Source of the DNA: Halovulum dunhuangense
GTDB lineage: Bacteria > Pseudomonadota > Alphaproteobacteria > Rhodobacterales > Rhodobacteraceae
Length of the DNA: 64,000 nucleotides
Assembly (NCBI RefSeq): GCF_013093415.1
Contig: NZ_JABFBC010000001.1
Span: 186,001-250,000 of the forward strand
Direction of reading: 5' to 3'
Below are positions 35,872-44,842 of the stretch, one piece after another (the stretch's first letter is position 1; every line of letters begins with the position of its first letter). The notes beneath the pieces are model-generated. The model had not been told where the DNA came from, searched no databases, and was given only the letters and a program-made list of their open reading frames with translations. The position numbers were made by a program, and so were the translations under genes.

Positions 35872-35900
35872 TGTATACTACTGGATGCAATTCAGGGCAA
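35872..35900 (-). promoter_or_regulatory. Probable promoter of the AbrB-family gene, with overlapping GTATAC palindrome
   Basis: On the minus strand TTGCCC (35900-35895), a 17-base spacer and TATACA (35877-35872) precede the ATG at 35841. The -10 lies in TTGTATACTA, a near-palindrome like GntR-family operators. The intergenic region is A/T-rich compared with the surroundings. Confidence 0.4.
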
Positions 35901-35983
35901 AGGTCAACCACAGGTCTTGCATTGCTGCCATGAACAGGCAGACTTGCTGCCACCCGAACATGTTCCCGACGGAGCCACGCGCA

Positions 35984-36820
35984 ATGACCACCCCCTGTAT
36001 CATATGTGTCGCGATCACCGGCTCTGTTCCGCGCAAGGAAAACAACCCGAACGTCCCGATCACCGTTGCCGAGCAGATCGAAAGCACACACGCCGCCTTC
36101 GAGGCAGGCGCGAGCATCGCCCATTGCCATGTCCGCAACGACGATGGCAGCCCCACCTCGGACCCGGATCGCTTCGCACGGCTGAAAGAGGGGATCGAGA
36201 CGCATTGCCCGGGCATGATCGTCCAGCTTTCCACCGGCGGGCGCTCCGGCGCCGGGCATGCCCGCGGGGGGATGCTGCCGCTTGGCCCGGACATGGCCTC
36301 GCTGTCGGTGGGGTCCAACAACTTCCCCACCCGCGTCTACGAGAACCCGCCCGACCTGGTGGACTGGCTGGCCGCGGAGATGCTGAAATACGACATCAAG
36401 CCCGAGATCGAGGCATTCGACCTGAGCCACATCTTCCAGGCGGTCAAGATGCAGCATGACGGGCGCCTGCGCCGGCCGCTCTATATCCAGTTCGTGATGG
36501 GTGTGAAGAACGCAATGCCCGCCGACCGCGAGGTCTTCGACTTCTACATCCAGACCGTCAAGCGCCTCGCCCCTGACGCGCAGTGGTGCGGTGCCGGGAT
36601 CGGGGCAAGGCAGATCGAGGTCAACGAATGGTCGATCGCGGCCGGCGGCCACACGCGCACGGGACTCGAGGATAACATCCGCCTGGACCGCGACACGCTC
36701 GCGCCGTCGAACGCGGCGCTGGTCCGGCGCGCGGTGGAGCTGTGCGAGAAATACGAGCGCCCCGTCGCCACCTGGCAACAGGCGCGGGAAATCCTGAAGC
36801 TGCGACCGGTGGCGGGGTGA
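35984..36820 (+). CDS. BKACE-family beta-keto acid cleavage enzyme (3-keto-5-aminohexanoate cleavage-like)
   Basis: The product is 278 residues of the BKACE (DUF849) family. Motifs are an early ITGSVPRKE, the zinc-binding HCHVRNDDG (His-x-His), QLSTGGRSG, and GIGARQIEVN with a catalytic Glu. These enzymes react a beta-keto acid with acetyl-CoA to give a CoA ester and acetoacetate. Substrates vary widely, so it cannot be named precisely. The start at 35984 has a GGAG site. The longer upstream extension runs through the AbrB gene in antisense and is rejected. Confidence 0.87.
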   Translation: MTTPCIICVAITGSVPRKENNPNVPITVAEQIESTHAAFEAGASIAHCHVRNDDGSPTSDPDRFARLKEGIETHCPGMIVQLSTGGRSGAGHARGGMLPLGPDMASLSVGSNNFPTRVYENPPDLVDWLAAEMLKYDIKPEIEAFDLSHIFQAVKMQHDGRLRRPLYIQFVMGVKNAMPADREVFDFYIQTVKRLAPDAQWCGAGIGARQIEVNEWSIAAGGHTRTGLEDNIRLDRDTLAPSNAALVRRAVELCEKYERPVATWQQAREILKLRPVAG

Positions 36821-36833
36821 ACCGGAAGCCCGA

Positions 36834-37667
36834 TCAGGCGGAATAGATCTCCTTAAGTATCTGCAATTCTGTCGGGGTCAGGCTTTTCTCCAGAAAATCC
36901 TGCTCAGGCTTTGGAAGTGGCAGCCTTCTAAGCTTGTTCTTGATTGGCGCTATTTCTTCATCAGAAATATCTGATCGGTTCAGCGCAAGACAATACTCGA
37001 CCGTATCATATGAAGCCCCGATATTGGATCGGTACTCGATATAATTGTCCTCAACAGACTTGTTGAAAACGCTTTCGATAAAATCCGCAAATATGCTTTT
37101 CTTAGCGAACCGATCCATATCGTATTTCAGGATTTGAACGTTGTCGCTTCCGAAGATGCTTCCCCAAGTGTCAGCATGTATGAAGCGGGTTGCGAAGGAC
37201 AGGTTGCGCGCCTGAAACACATATTCACGGAAACTGCGCTTCTCCCGACCGGCCATGACCCCGTGGACGAAATTCGAGACATGATAGTCCAGCGGCGATC
37301 TGTGATAGAAGACCACCCTCGGATTGTAGTCGTGGAAAACCCGCCACAGATCCCGAAGTGCGGCGGCATTCAGGGAAAGCAGCGACAGGTCCTCGCTTGA
37401 GACAAGTGTCTGCACATCTCGTGCGATATTCTTCTCGATGATCGTCCGGTAATGTTCGACAATCTCAGCACGGGTCTTCCCGGCTTCCTTCATCCAGTCG
37501 TTCCGGTAGAACATCCAGGCAAGTTCCTGATGCGCGGGAAAGCCGCACAGCGTCTCCGGGTAGTCGATCCCCAGTCCGGCAAGATCTTTGCGGCTCTTTG
37601 CAAAGATCTCCTGAAGCGCGGAACTGCCTGTCTTTCGCAGACCGATGTGAATGACGAGTTTGTTCAC
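36834..37667 (-). CDS. Sulfotransferase-family protein, low-GC
   Basis: The product is 277 residues. The N-terminal IHIGLRKTGSSALQ (residues 5-18) is the PAPS 5'-phosphosulfate-binding loop of sulfotransferases. VVFYHRSPLDYHVSNF (from about residue 118) matches the 3'-phosphate-binding region. It likely transfers sulfate to a surface polysaccharide or lipid. The start is GTG at 37667 with an AGGTG ribosome site. Base composition is clearly lower in GC than its neighbours, with many AAT, ATA and TTT codons, which suggests recent transfer. It is 82 bases upstream of the stop of the large polysaccharide gene on the same strand, and is convergent with the BKACE gene. Confidence 0.8.
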   Translation of the reverse strand: MNKLVIHIGLRKTGSSALQEIFAKSRKDLAGLGIDYPETLCGFPAHQELAWMFYRNDWMKEAGKTRAEIVEHYRTIIEKNIARDVQTLVSSEDLSLLSLNAAALRDLWRVFHDYNPRVVFYHRSPLDYHVSNFVHGVMAGREKRSFREYVFQARNLSFATRFIHADTWGSIFGSDNVQILKYDMDRFAKKSIFADFIESVFNKSVEDNYIEYRSNIGASYDTVEYCLALNRSDISDEEIAPIKNKLRRLPLPKPEQDFLEKSLTPTELQILKEIYSA

Positions 37668-37749
37668 TGTGACACCTGACCTACCCGGATCCGCTCAGAT
37701 AATTGCAAGCATCTGTCATATCACGCGTGCGTCGGTCCACAAGAAGCCG

Positions 37750-40700
37750 CTACGCGCTTCCCATCCGCGCCTGCGCCGCGCAATACGCTCTTGCGGCTGT
37801 GGTATCGTCCGCCTCGGCGATGACCGGCGCCCCGGTGTAGAGCGGGCGCGCCACCGGCAGTTCCTCGGCCTGGCCGGCCTGCATCGCCCAGGACACCGCG
37901 TTGACGGCCACGTCGACCTCCCATTCCAGGGTCCGGGGACGCATGTAGTCGATGCCATGCGCACGGCGGCTTTCCGTCTCGTCGGGGTCCTTGAACAGCG
38001 ACAGAAGTGCCTCCGCGACCGATGCCGGCGACTGGTAGGCAAGCTTGGCGGCACCGTCGGGATAGTCGAACAGGTTGTTGTAACGGAAGATGTCGACCGG
38101 GACGCAACCGGCAGCCATCATCTCCATCGGGATGCGCGACGGGTTCGTAAGGCTGACGCAGAGCCCTGCCGTGCAGCGGTTGTAGATCCGGTTCAACTCG
38201 TGCAGGTCAAGCACGATACCGTGGTTCTTCGCCTCGAAGGGCAGGTCGATCTTGCGGTTGGACCCGTAGAGTTCGATCCGGATGTCGGGGCGCCGCTGCT
38301 TCACGAGGCCCAGCGCCTCGATCGCGAGCCGCGTCATCCGCCGCGGCTTTTCAGGCTGATAGAGAAAGGCGATGGCCGGCTCTCGGGCGATCGTCCCGAG
38401 CGGGTGGTAGATGGCGTCATCCACGCCCAGCCCGGTGGAAATCGCACCCGCCCCATAGGTCGTCCGCAGGAAATGGTTCAGCCAGTTGCCGATGGTGACA
38501 TGCGTATGGCCCATCGTGTAGCTGTTCTCGGCCTCTACATAGGTGTCGCCGACAGGATTGAACGCCGCCTCGAAATCCTGGACCAGGTAGAAACTGCGGT
38601 GCACGCGGTCGTAGAAATGGTCGCGAACGTATTTCGACGAATAATGCACGGTCGCCATCGCGGCATCGGCCGACGCCCCGGCGTCCCAGTGCGCGCTGAG
38701 CGGGATGTTGGCGTCTCCGATGATCTCTTCCGCGACTTCCAGACCGTCGCCCGGAGCGTCGAAATAGATGTGGCACTTGAAGCCGACGCTCTGCAGGCCC
38801 TTGGCGACGTTGTAGATCGTCCGGTGGCCGCCCGATCCGCGGATCGGCGCGGGGCAGAAGATGGCCATGCGGTCCGTGCCGACGCGGGTCAGGGTCGATG
38901 GCGCGGGAAAAAGCGTGCCCCGCGGAAAGGCGAGGCGCTTCTCGATCGGAAGGACCGCGACCTCCGACTGGACCTGTGACTGGTTGAGATAGGCGCTCGG
39001 CCAGCGAAGTGCGCCCAGACCCCGGGCGACAAGCTCGTGGACGCCGGCGGCCGGCGCCTGCTTCAGCTTTTCCAGGTCGACGACCTGGGTGGCCATGTCC
39101 TGCACATGGCCCGCGCCGAAGGTCTCGTTATGCTCGAGCTGCATGAAGGCCTCGGCAACGGCGCGCGGCGGATGCGCGATAAGCCCGGCGATCATCTCGT
39201 TCGCCATGTCCCGCAGGTCGGCCGATGTCAGGCCGTGCCGCCGCACATGATCCGCGACGATCGCGTTGCCCGCGCGCATGCCTTCCTGGATGCGCGCGAC
39301 CGCCCCGGCGACCACCCGTTCCTCGCCATCGACGATCAGGGTATCGGGCGTGCCGTCGCGATAGCCGATGACCGAGCCGCCCGGCGCGTTGAACAGGAAC
39401 TCCACCGGCGCGTAATCCCGCAGGCCGCTGTCCACCTGCTGGTTGCGGTCGAACAGGTACCCGGCCTTGGTGGCGTTGGCCGGCTGCGGGTTGATGAACC
39501 GGTCCAGCCCCAGATAGACGCCGTGCACCCGCGCGCCCGACAGGTAGCACAGGTTGTCCTGGATGGTCCCGCGCCAGCCGATATCGACGATCGTGTACCG
39601 GGCCTGCGCGTCGCCGCGGAAGCCGGACGCATCGAGGTAGCGGACAAGCTCGCGGCGCTGGGTGGAAAAGGCTTCGGCGATATGCGCGCGAACGCCCGGT
39701 TTGGCGAGAAGCGCCGCCAGTTCCGCGCTGTCCCAGGGCGCCTCGATCTCCTCTTCGGGGTCGAGGCCGACCTCGGCCGCTGCCTCGGCCATGAGCGTCG
39801 CATCGAGGTTGAGCGAGCGCGCGAACGCGCCCAGCGACTGGCGGCTGTATTGCCCCCACATGCGCAGCAACTCGTCCGCGCCGATACCGCGCAGGGACGC
39901 GGCAAAGGTCGCCCGACGGCTGACATGCAGCTGCGACGCCTCCGGATAGGATCCGATGTCGTAGACGTCGGAAGCGGCCAGATCCTCGTAGAGGGTCCGG
40001 AAGAACACGCCTTCGCGGGTGAAGAAGAAGACCTTGTCGGCCCGGTTGCGCAGTGCCTCTTCCATGGCGAACAGCGCATAGGCCGTCGCCACCGGGGCAA
40101 AGGTCATCCCGAAATCGAACAGCTCGTCCGTCTCTTCGCGCGTGTTCGCCGCGTCGGCCAGCGCCGCGCGGATGCGCGCGACATGATCGCCGGGATCTCC
40201 CTCCAGCAGACCGCGGAAGGCGCGGTCGTACCACTCGCGCGCGCGCTCCTCGGGGGTATTGCGATAATGGAACGCATCGATCCCGATGGTCGTCGGCACC
40301 TCGTAATCCGCCCGCTGGTTGTCGCCCACATGCAGCCAGCGAAGACCGTTGCCCACCGCGTGCTCGCGCACCACCGAAAACAGGCCGCCGCCGCGCTTGG
40401 TCTGCATGTGGTCGCAGGACACGAACAGCGCAGACAGCGCCGCGCGCGCGTCCCGCGCCTCGAGCAGCCGCTCGAGAAACGCCTTGCCGAAATAGAAATC
40501 CGATATGGCGATCAGCTTGCGCCCCGCGGCCCGGTCGAGGAAGACGGCCAGCGTCTCGTCCAGCCGCGTGCTGTGGATCTCGGCGCGCAGCTCTGCCTCG
40601 ACCAGCGCGGAAACGATGGCGTCGCGCGCCGCGGGGTCGGCCAGCCCGATGGTTCCCAGCCAATGGGCAAAGGCATCCTCGGCGCGATACTCGTATTCGG

Positions 40701-41946
40701 CGTTGGCGACTGCCGCTTCGGCCGCGCGCCGCAGCGCCAGAAGCGCCCCAGGGCCCATATGGTCCGCCGAAAGCCCATGTGCCGCGCCCAGAAGCCAGAG
40801 CGCGCGCGCGGTCCTGAGCTTGATCTCGTCCGGATGGCAGTTCCGGCGCAGGATCGTGTCCCATATGTCCAGCGATATGACATCGGCCGCCTGCCCCCGC
40901 TCGGCCAGGAAGTCCGCCGACACATGATCGAGCGTCGATCCCTGCAGCGGATGCACGTCGCCCGCGCCGATCGGGCGCAGGACACCGCCCCGGTTTCCGG
41001 GGGCGTCGAAATAGTTCGGCAGCGCCAGCAGCGCGGATTTCCAGTCGAAGGCCGGGTTCTTCGCCCGCAGGTTCGGCAGTTCCGCCCGCTCGAACGCCGG
41101 GGCGCGACCCTCGCGCGCCCCGTGCGCGACGAAATGAAGGAAGGGTTCCATCCCCGATTTCGCGATGTCCTCGTTCTGCTTGAGATAGCGGACCGGGTCG
41201 AAGGCGGGCGACGGAGGCTTGCGCAGGGCGGCGCCGGTCACGACCCAGTGCAGCAACGGGTCGGCGTCAAGCTCGGCCACCTCCGGATGATGGGCCAGGT
41301 ACCAGGCGGGAGAGAAGAACGGGTTGGGCTGGCGCCCCAGCCGCCATCCGGTGCGCACATAATCGTCATACGCGGTTTCACCGGGGGCGACATTGGCGCG
41401 GTAGCGTTCGCGATACCATGCTTCGTCGACATAGGCCTTGGGTGTCACGAAATGGGGCAGCGCGTGGGACAGGTCGAAACGCGGCGCCTCTGCCGCGCGC
41501 TTGCCGATATCGGTGATCGGAAAGCCGGGGGTTCGTCCTTCGGGCAACCCGTGTTGAAGGTAATGCAGGAACGGCTCCAGACCCGCCTCGGCGATGTCGG
41601 CATAGGTCCTGAGATAGCCCACCGCATCGAAGATCGGCGACACCGCGTATCCGGCGGGCCGCCCGCTTTCGAACCAGTGCGTGAGCGGATCCGACCCTGT
41701 TCCGGCCGCGTCGGGATGCCGTTCCAGATACCATTCCGGAGAGAAGAACGGGTTCGGGTAGAAGCCACGCGTCCAACCTTCCTTCAGGTAGTGCTGGAAC
41801 GGACCCTCGCCTTCCCTGAGATGCTCACCGTACCGGGAGACATACCAATCCTTCCAGAAATACTCCCTGACCTGCTTGCGGCTCGAGTTCTCCTTGCCGG
41901 AATTCCGGCTGCCCCTGGACCCGATATTCTGAATGATCTTCAGCAA
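37750..41946 (-). CDS. Large polysaccharide-biosynthesis protein: N-terminal repeats, HAD-like domain, WsaF-like GT4
   Basis: The product is 1398 residues. Residues about 30-290 hold six related ~35-residue repeats of the form FFSPEWYLERHPDAAG...DPLTHWFESG, common at the N-termini of surface-glycan enzymes in this group. From about 355 a HAD-like region begins (ISLDIWDTILRR, D360-x2-D363) with a late HVGDNQRADY acidic motif. A middle region of unknown function follows. From about 1027 a GT4-type glycosyltransferase (GSGGHRTIYN, LGVDDAIYHPLG, SRIPMEMMAAG) resembles WsaF rhamnosyltransferases. No ATG is near. TTG at 41946 has a well-placed GGAG site and is preferred to TTG at 41970, which lies inside a terminator T-tract. 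Confidence 0.78.
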   Translation of the reverse strand: MLKIIQNIGSRGSRNSGKENSSRKQVREYFWKDWYVSRYGEHLREGEGPFQHYLKEGWTRGFYPNPFFSPEWYLERHPDAAGTGSDPLTHWFESGRPAGYAVSPIFDAVGYLRTYADIAEAGLEPFLHYLQHGLPEGRTPGFPITDIGKRAAEAPRFDLSHALPHFVTPKAYVDEAWYRERYRANVAPGETAYDDYVRTGWRLGRQPNPFFSPAWYLAHHPEVAELDADPLLHWVVTGAALRKPPSPAFDPVRYLKQNEDIAKSGMEPFLHFVAHGAREGRAPAFERAELPNLRAKNPAFDWKSALLALPNYFDAPGNRGGVLRPIGAGDVHPLQGSTLDHVSADFLAERGQAADVISLDIWDTILRRNCHPDEIKLRTARALWLLGAAHGLSADHMGPGALLALRRAAEAAVANAEYEYRAEDAFAHWLGTIGLADPAARDAIVSALVEAELRAEIHSTRLDETLAVFLDRAAGRKLIAISDFYFGKAFLERLLEARDARAALSALFVSCDHMQTKRGGGLFSVVREHAVGNGLRWLHVGDNQRADYEVPTTIGIDAFHYRNTPEERAREWYDRAFRGLLEGDPGDHVARIRAALADAANTREETDELFDFGMTFAPVATAYALFAMEEALRNRADKVFFFTREGVFFRTLYEDLAASDVYDIGSYPEASQLHVSRRATFAASLRGIGADELLRMWGQYSRQSLGAFARSLNLDATLMAEAAAEVGLDPEEEIEAPWDSAELAALLAKPGVRAHIAEAFSTQRRELVRYLDASGFRGDAQARYTIVDIGWRGTIQDNLCYLSGARVHGVYLGLDRFINPQPANATKAGYLFDRNQQVDSGLRDYAPVEFLFNAPGGSVIGYRDGTPDTLIVDGEERVVAGAVARIQEGMRAGNAIVADHVRRHGLTSADLRDMANEMIAGLIAHPPRAVAEAFMQLEHNETFGAGHVQDMATQVVDLEKLKQAPAAGVHELVARGLGALRWPSAYLNQSQVQSEVAVLPIEKRLAFPRGTLFPAPSTLTRVGTDRMAIFCPAPIRGSGGHRTIYNVAKGLQSVGFKCHIYFDAPGDGLEVAEEIIGDANIPLSAHWDAGASADAAMATVHYSSKYVRDHFYDRVHRSFYLVQDFEAAFNPVGDTYVEAENSYTMGHTHVTIGNWLNHFLRTTYGAGAISTGLGVDDAIYHPLGTIAREPAIAFLYQPEKPRRMTRLAIEALGLVKQRRPDIRIELYGSNRKIDLPFEAKNHGIVLDLHELNRIYNRCTAGLCVSLTNPSRIPMEMMAAGCVPVDIFRYNNLFDYPDGAAKLAYQSPASVAEALLSLFKDPDETESRRAHGIDYMRPRTLEWEVDVAVNAVSWAMQAGQAEELPVARPLYTGAPVIAEADDTTAARAYCAAQARMGSA

Positions 41947-41968
41947 AGCCCCACTCCGAAATTCACGC

Positions 41969-41992
41969 AAAAAACACGGCCGGAAATCGGCC
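41969..41992 (-). terminator. Intrinsic terminator or attenuator just before the large polysaccharide gene
   Basis: On the minus strand GGCCG and CGGCC pair around a 5-base loop (41992-41978) and are followed, after GTG, by six T residues (41974-41969). It lies 23 bases upstream of the TTG start. It is about 170 bases downstream of the IMPase-family gene stop. It may end that operon or attenuate the polysaccharide gene. Confidence 0.55.
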
Positions 41993-42158
41993 CGGGTGTA
42001 CTTGAACTATCGCGACAACTGTAGAATGCGCCACGCCCCTCGACCGGGCTGCACGCCTCGGCTTCCGCATAGCGGTAGCTACCAATGAACGCGTTTTCCT
42101 TCAACCGGACAGAGGCGCGATCCGCAGACATGTCCCGCATCTCCCGCCCCTCTTCCTT

Positions 42159-42932
42159 TCAGGCCGCGCGCCGGGCCATCAGCAGCGGATGCAGGCCGGG
42201 CGCGGCCGCGATGCATCCGGGGTGCTGGCGGCGGATGGAATTGAAAGGCGGCATCGCACCGCCGGCATCGGTGACGATGGCGCCGGCCTCGCGCGCGATC
42301 AGGGTACCGGCGGCGATGTCCCACTCCCATGCGTCGCGCAGCGTCACCATCGCATCGAACCGGCCCTCGGCGACCAGACACAGCCTGTAGGCCAGCGAGG
42401 GGCGGTAGGCACGCGCCGCTTCCGGCACGCCCCCCGGCCAGTTGCCGGGATCGAAGGTGACGCGGTTCGCAAGCACCTGCGCCCCGTCCAGCATCGTCGC
42501 CCGGGAGGCGGTGATCGGCGCCCCGTTCACCCGCGCACCCTGCCCGGCCGCAGCGGCATAGGTCAGGCCCAGCGCCGGCATGTGCACCACGGCCGCCGTC
42601 ACCTCGCCGTCGCGGACCACGGCCAGCGCATGGGCAAAGGCCTCCTGCCCGTCGATGAAGGCGCGCGTGCCGTCGATCGGGTCGATCACGAACAATGTCC
42701 CCGCCGACATCCGGGCGGGATCGTCGGGGGTTTCCTCGGACATCCAGCCATAGCCCGGCCGCGCTGTCCGCAGCCGCGCCTCGAGCATGGCGTTCACTTC
42801 CAGATCGGCCTCTGTCACCGGGCCCTGCCCGTCCGGCTTGTGCCAGACCTGCGGCGCGGCGCGAAAATGGCGCAGGGCGATGTCGCCCGCGGCGCGGGCG
42901 GCCTCCTCCAGAAGCGGCAGGTCGTCAGCCAC
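42159..42932 (-). CDS. Inositol monophosphatase/CysQ-family phosphatase
   Basis: The product is 257 residues. The metal- and phosphate-binding motifs are complete: GPVTEADLEVN, SEETPDD, DPIDGTRAFIDG and WEWDIAAGTLI. Members remove a phosphate from inositol phosphates or from 3'-phosphoadenosine 5'-phosphate (CysQ, linked to sulfate assimilation). The substrate is uncertain, but a CysQ-type role would recycle the PAP made by the nearby sulfotransferase. The start chosen is GTG at 42932, overlapping the pmbA stop by 8 bases. TTG two codons earlier (42938) is possible. Confidence 0.85.
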   Translation of the reverse strand: MADDLPLLEEAARAAGDIALRHFRAAPQVWHKPDGQGPVTEADLEVNAMLEARLRTARPGYGWMSEETPDDPARMSAGTLFVIDPIDGTRAFIDGQEAFAHALAVVRDGEVTAAVVHMPALGLTYAAAAGQGARVNGAPITASRATMLDGAQVLANRVTFDPGNWPGGVPEAARAYRPSLAYRLCLVAEGRFDAMVTLRDAWEWDIAAGTLIAREAGAIVTDAGGAMPPFNSIRRQHPGCIAAAPGLHPLLMARRAA

Positions 42933-44274
42933 CTGCAACCGTCAGCCCCTCGACCAGCAGGCTGGGCACGACGCGGCTCAGATGCGGGCGCGCATCGTCG
43001 GCCATCCGCAGGGTCATCAGCATGTCCCGCAGGTTGCCCGCGATGGTACACTCGTTCACCGGCTCGGCGATCTGGCCGCCACGCACCCAGAAGCCCGATG
43101 CCCCGCGCGAATAATCCCCGGTGTTCGGGTTGATCGAACTCCCCATCAGCGACGTGACGAGCAGCCCCTCGCCCATGTCTGCCAGCAGCTGCGCCCTGGA
43201 CACCTGCGGCCCGGTCAGGCGGATGTTGCCCACCGAGGGCAAGGGCGGCGCACCGGTCCCGCGACTGGCGTTCGCGGTGCTTTCCAGCCCCAGCTTGCGC
43301 GCGGACGCCAGATCCAGCACCCAGCGCCGCAGCACGCCGTCGGTCACGATGTCGGCGTCGCGGGTCGCCAGCCCCTCGGCATCGAAGGGGCGCGAGCCGC
43401 CGACGCGGGGGCGATGCGGTTCTTCCAGGACCGACATGCCCGCCGGCAGCACCGCCTCTCCCATGGCGTGTTTCAGCCAGCTTGTTCCGCGCGCGATCGC
43501 CTGCCCGTTCACCGCCGACAGCAGGTGCCCGATCAGGCCAGAGGCGATGCGTTCGTCGAACAGCACCGGATAGGCCCCGGTGCGCGGCTTTGTGGCACCC
43601 GCACGCGCCAGCGTCCGCTCGGCGGCAAGGCGCCCGATCTCCTCGGGGGTGGGCATGTCCGAAAGATGCGTGCGCCCCTCGAAGGCGTAGTCCCGCTCCA
43701 TCGCCAGGCCCTCGCCGGTGATCGCGACGCAGGCGACGTTGTGGCCGGTGCGGGCGTAGCCGCCGGAAAAGCCGTTCGTCGCCATCAGGTGGATATCGGT
43801 GCGGCTGTAGTCGGCACCCGCGGTCGAGACCTGGGTGATCCCCTTCATCGCCAGCGCCGCCGCCTCGGCCGCCCGCGCGGCCTCGGCCAGCGCGGCGGCA
43901 TCGGGGGCGGTTGCGGGGTCCACCAGGTCGAGCGCGGCAAGATCCCACCGGGTCGCCAGCTGCGACGGATCGGCCAGGCCGGCGGTGGGATCCTCGGGCG
44001 CCTCGCGCGCCATGGCCACGGCGCGCTCCGCCATCATCCGGATCGCGTCCGGCCGCATGTCCGAGATGGACACGCAGGCCTGCTTCTGCCCGATCAGAAC
44101 CCGAAGCCCCAGGTCGGTGCCCTCGGCCCGCTCGGCCTGTTCCAGCGCGCCGTTCCGGATTTCCATCGAGATGCCGTCGGCGCGCACAGCGACCACGTCG
44201 GCCGCCTCGGCCCCGGCCTTCTTCGCCGCCTCCAGCGCCCGGGCGGCCAGTGTCTCGAGCTGCGGCGCGCTCAT
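42925..44274 (-). CDS. pmbA: PmbA/TldE-family metalloprotease component
   Basis: The product is 449 residues of the TldD/PmbA fold. Segments are a helical N-terminal domain, GLRVLIGQKQACVSISDM, GYARTGHNVACVAITGEG, and the C-terminal DYSRGASGFWVRGGQIAEPVNE typical of PmbA (TldE), which lacks the HExxxH metal motif of TldD. With TldD it forms a protease that processes modified peptides and the CcdA antitoxin in E. coli. TldD is not in this window. Translation starts at the ATG overlapping the MAPEG stop. A longer in-frame extension would cross that gene. Confidence 0.88.
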   Translation of the reverse strand: MSAPQLETLAARALEAAKKAGAEAADVVAVRADGISMEIRNGALEQAERAEGTDLGLRVLIGQKQACVSISDMRPDAIRMMAERAVAMAREAPEDPTAGLADPSQLATRWDLAALDLVDPATAPDAAALAEAARAAEAAALAMKGITQVSTAGADYSRTDIHLMATNGFSGGYARTGHNVACVAITGEGLAMERDYAFEGRTHLSDMPTPEEIGRLAAERTLARAGATKPRTGAYPVLFDERIASGLIGHLLSAVNGQAIARGTSWLKHAMGEAVLPAGMSVLEEPHRPRVGGSRPFDAEGLATRDADIVTDGVLRRWVLDLASARKLGLESTANASRGTGAPPLPSVGNIRLTGPQVSRAQLLADMGEGLLVTSLMGSSINPNTGDYSRGASGFWVRGGQIAEPVNECTIAGNLRDMLMTLRMADDARPHLSRVVPSLLVEGLTVAGG

Positions 44275-44687
44275 GCCGCCACCATCAGGAACACCGCGTG
44301 GGCCGCAAGACCCAGCATCGCCAGGGCCTGCACCAGCAGGGTCAGGCCCGCGCCGGCCATCCGCTGCCAGCCCGGCGCGTCCTCGGCCAGGAAATGCATG
44401 CCGTGCAGCACGCGGGCGACGATGAGGGTGACGCCGAACAGCGCAAGCACCCAGGCCGGCGTGCCGATCAGCGCCATGACCAGGAACAGCACCAGCGCCA
44501 GCGGCACGTTCTCGGTGAAATTCGACTGCCCCCGCATGGCCCGGATCATCCAGGGATGTCCGCCATCGCCGACCATGATCTTCAGCTTCCCCCGAAGCAT
44601 GCCGATGCGTGCGCTGAGCCACAGGTTCACGGCGGCGGCCGCTGCGGCGGTCAGCGCCACGACAAGGATTGCGGGTGTCGGTTCCAT
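44271..44687 (-). CDS. MAPEG-family membrane protein
   Basis: The product is 138 residues with four hydrophobic helices. The conserved MRGQSNFTENVPLALVL lies after the first helix and is the MAPEG (membrane-associated glutathione/eicosanoid metabolism) signature. It is probably a trimeric inner-membrane glutathione transferase-like enzyme with unknown substrate. It leads a minus-strand operon with pmbA and the IMPase-family gene, each coupled by overlap. It is divergent from the YciA thioesterase. Confidence 0.85.
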   Translation of the reverse strand: MEPTPAILVVALTAAAAAAVNLWLSARIGMLRGKLKIMVGDGGHPWMIRAMRGQSNFTENVPLALVLFLVMALIGTPAWVLALFGVTLIVARVLHGMHFLAEDAPGWQRMAGAGLTLLVQALAMLGLAAHAVFLMVAA

Positions 44688-44786
44688 GGGGTGTCTGCCT
44701 TCGATCTATGCGGAGAGTCTATGCCGCGCGGGACACGCGGCACAACCATGGCCAAGAGATAAGGCCGCCCCGGCAGACTGCAACGC

Positions 44787-44815
44787 TTGAGATTGCGCAC
44801 GGGCTTGCCTAGCCT
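44787..44815 (+). promoter_or_regulatory. Probable promoter of the thioesterase-SH3 operon
   Basis: TTGAGA (44787-44792), a 17-base spacer and TAGCCT (44810-44815) lie 27 bases before the YciA-like ATG. The spacing is ideal and the -35 good. The -10 keeps the conserved T1, A2 and last T. Confidence 0.45.
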
Positions 44816-44842
44816 GCGGAAAAACAAGGCAGAGGATGCAGG

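Noticed and set aside
39037-42024. 995-codon plus-strand frame opposite the large polysaccharide gene
   Set aside because: It is antisense to repeats, HAD and GT4 motifs that make sense only on the minus strand.
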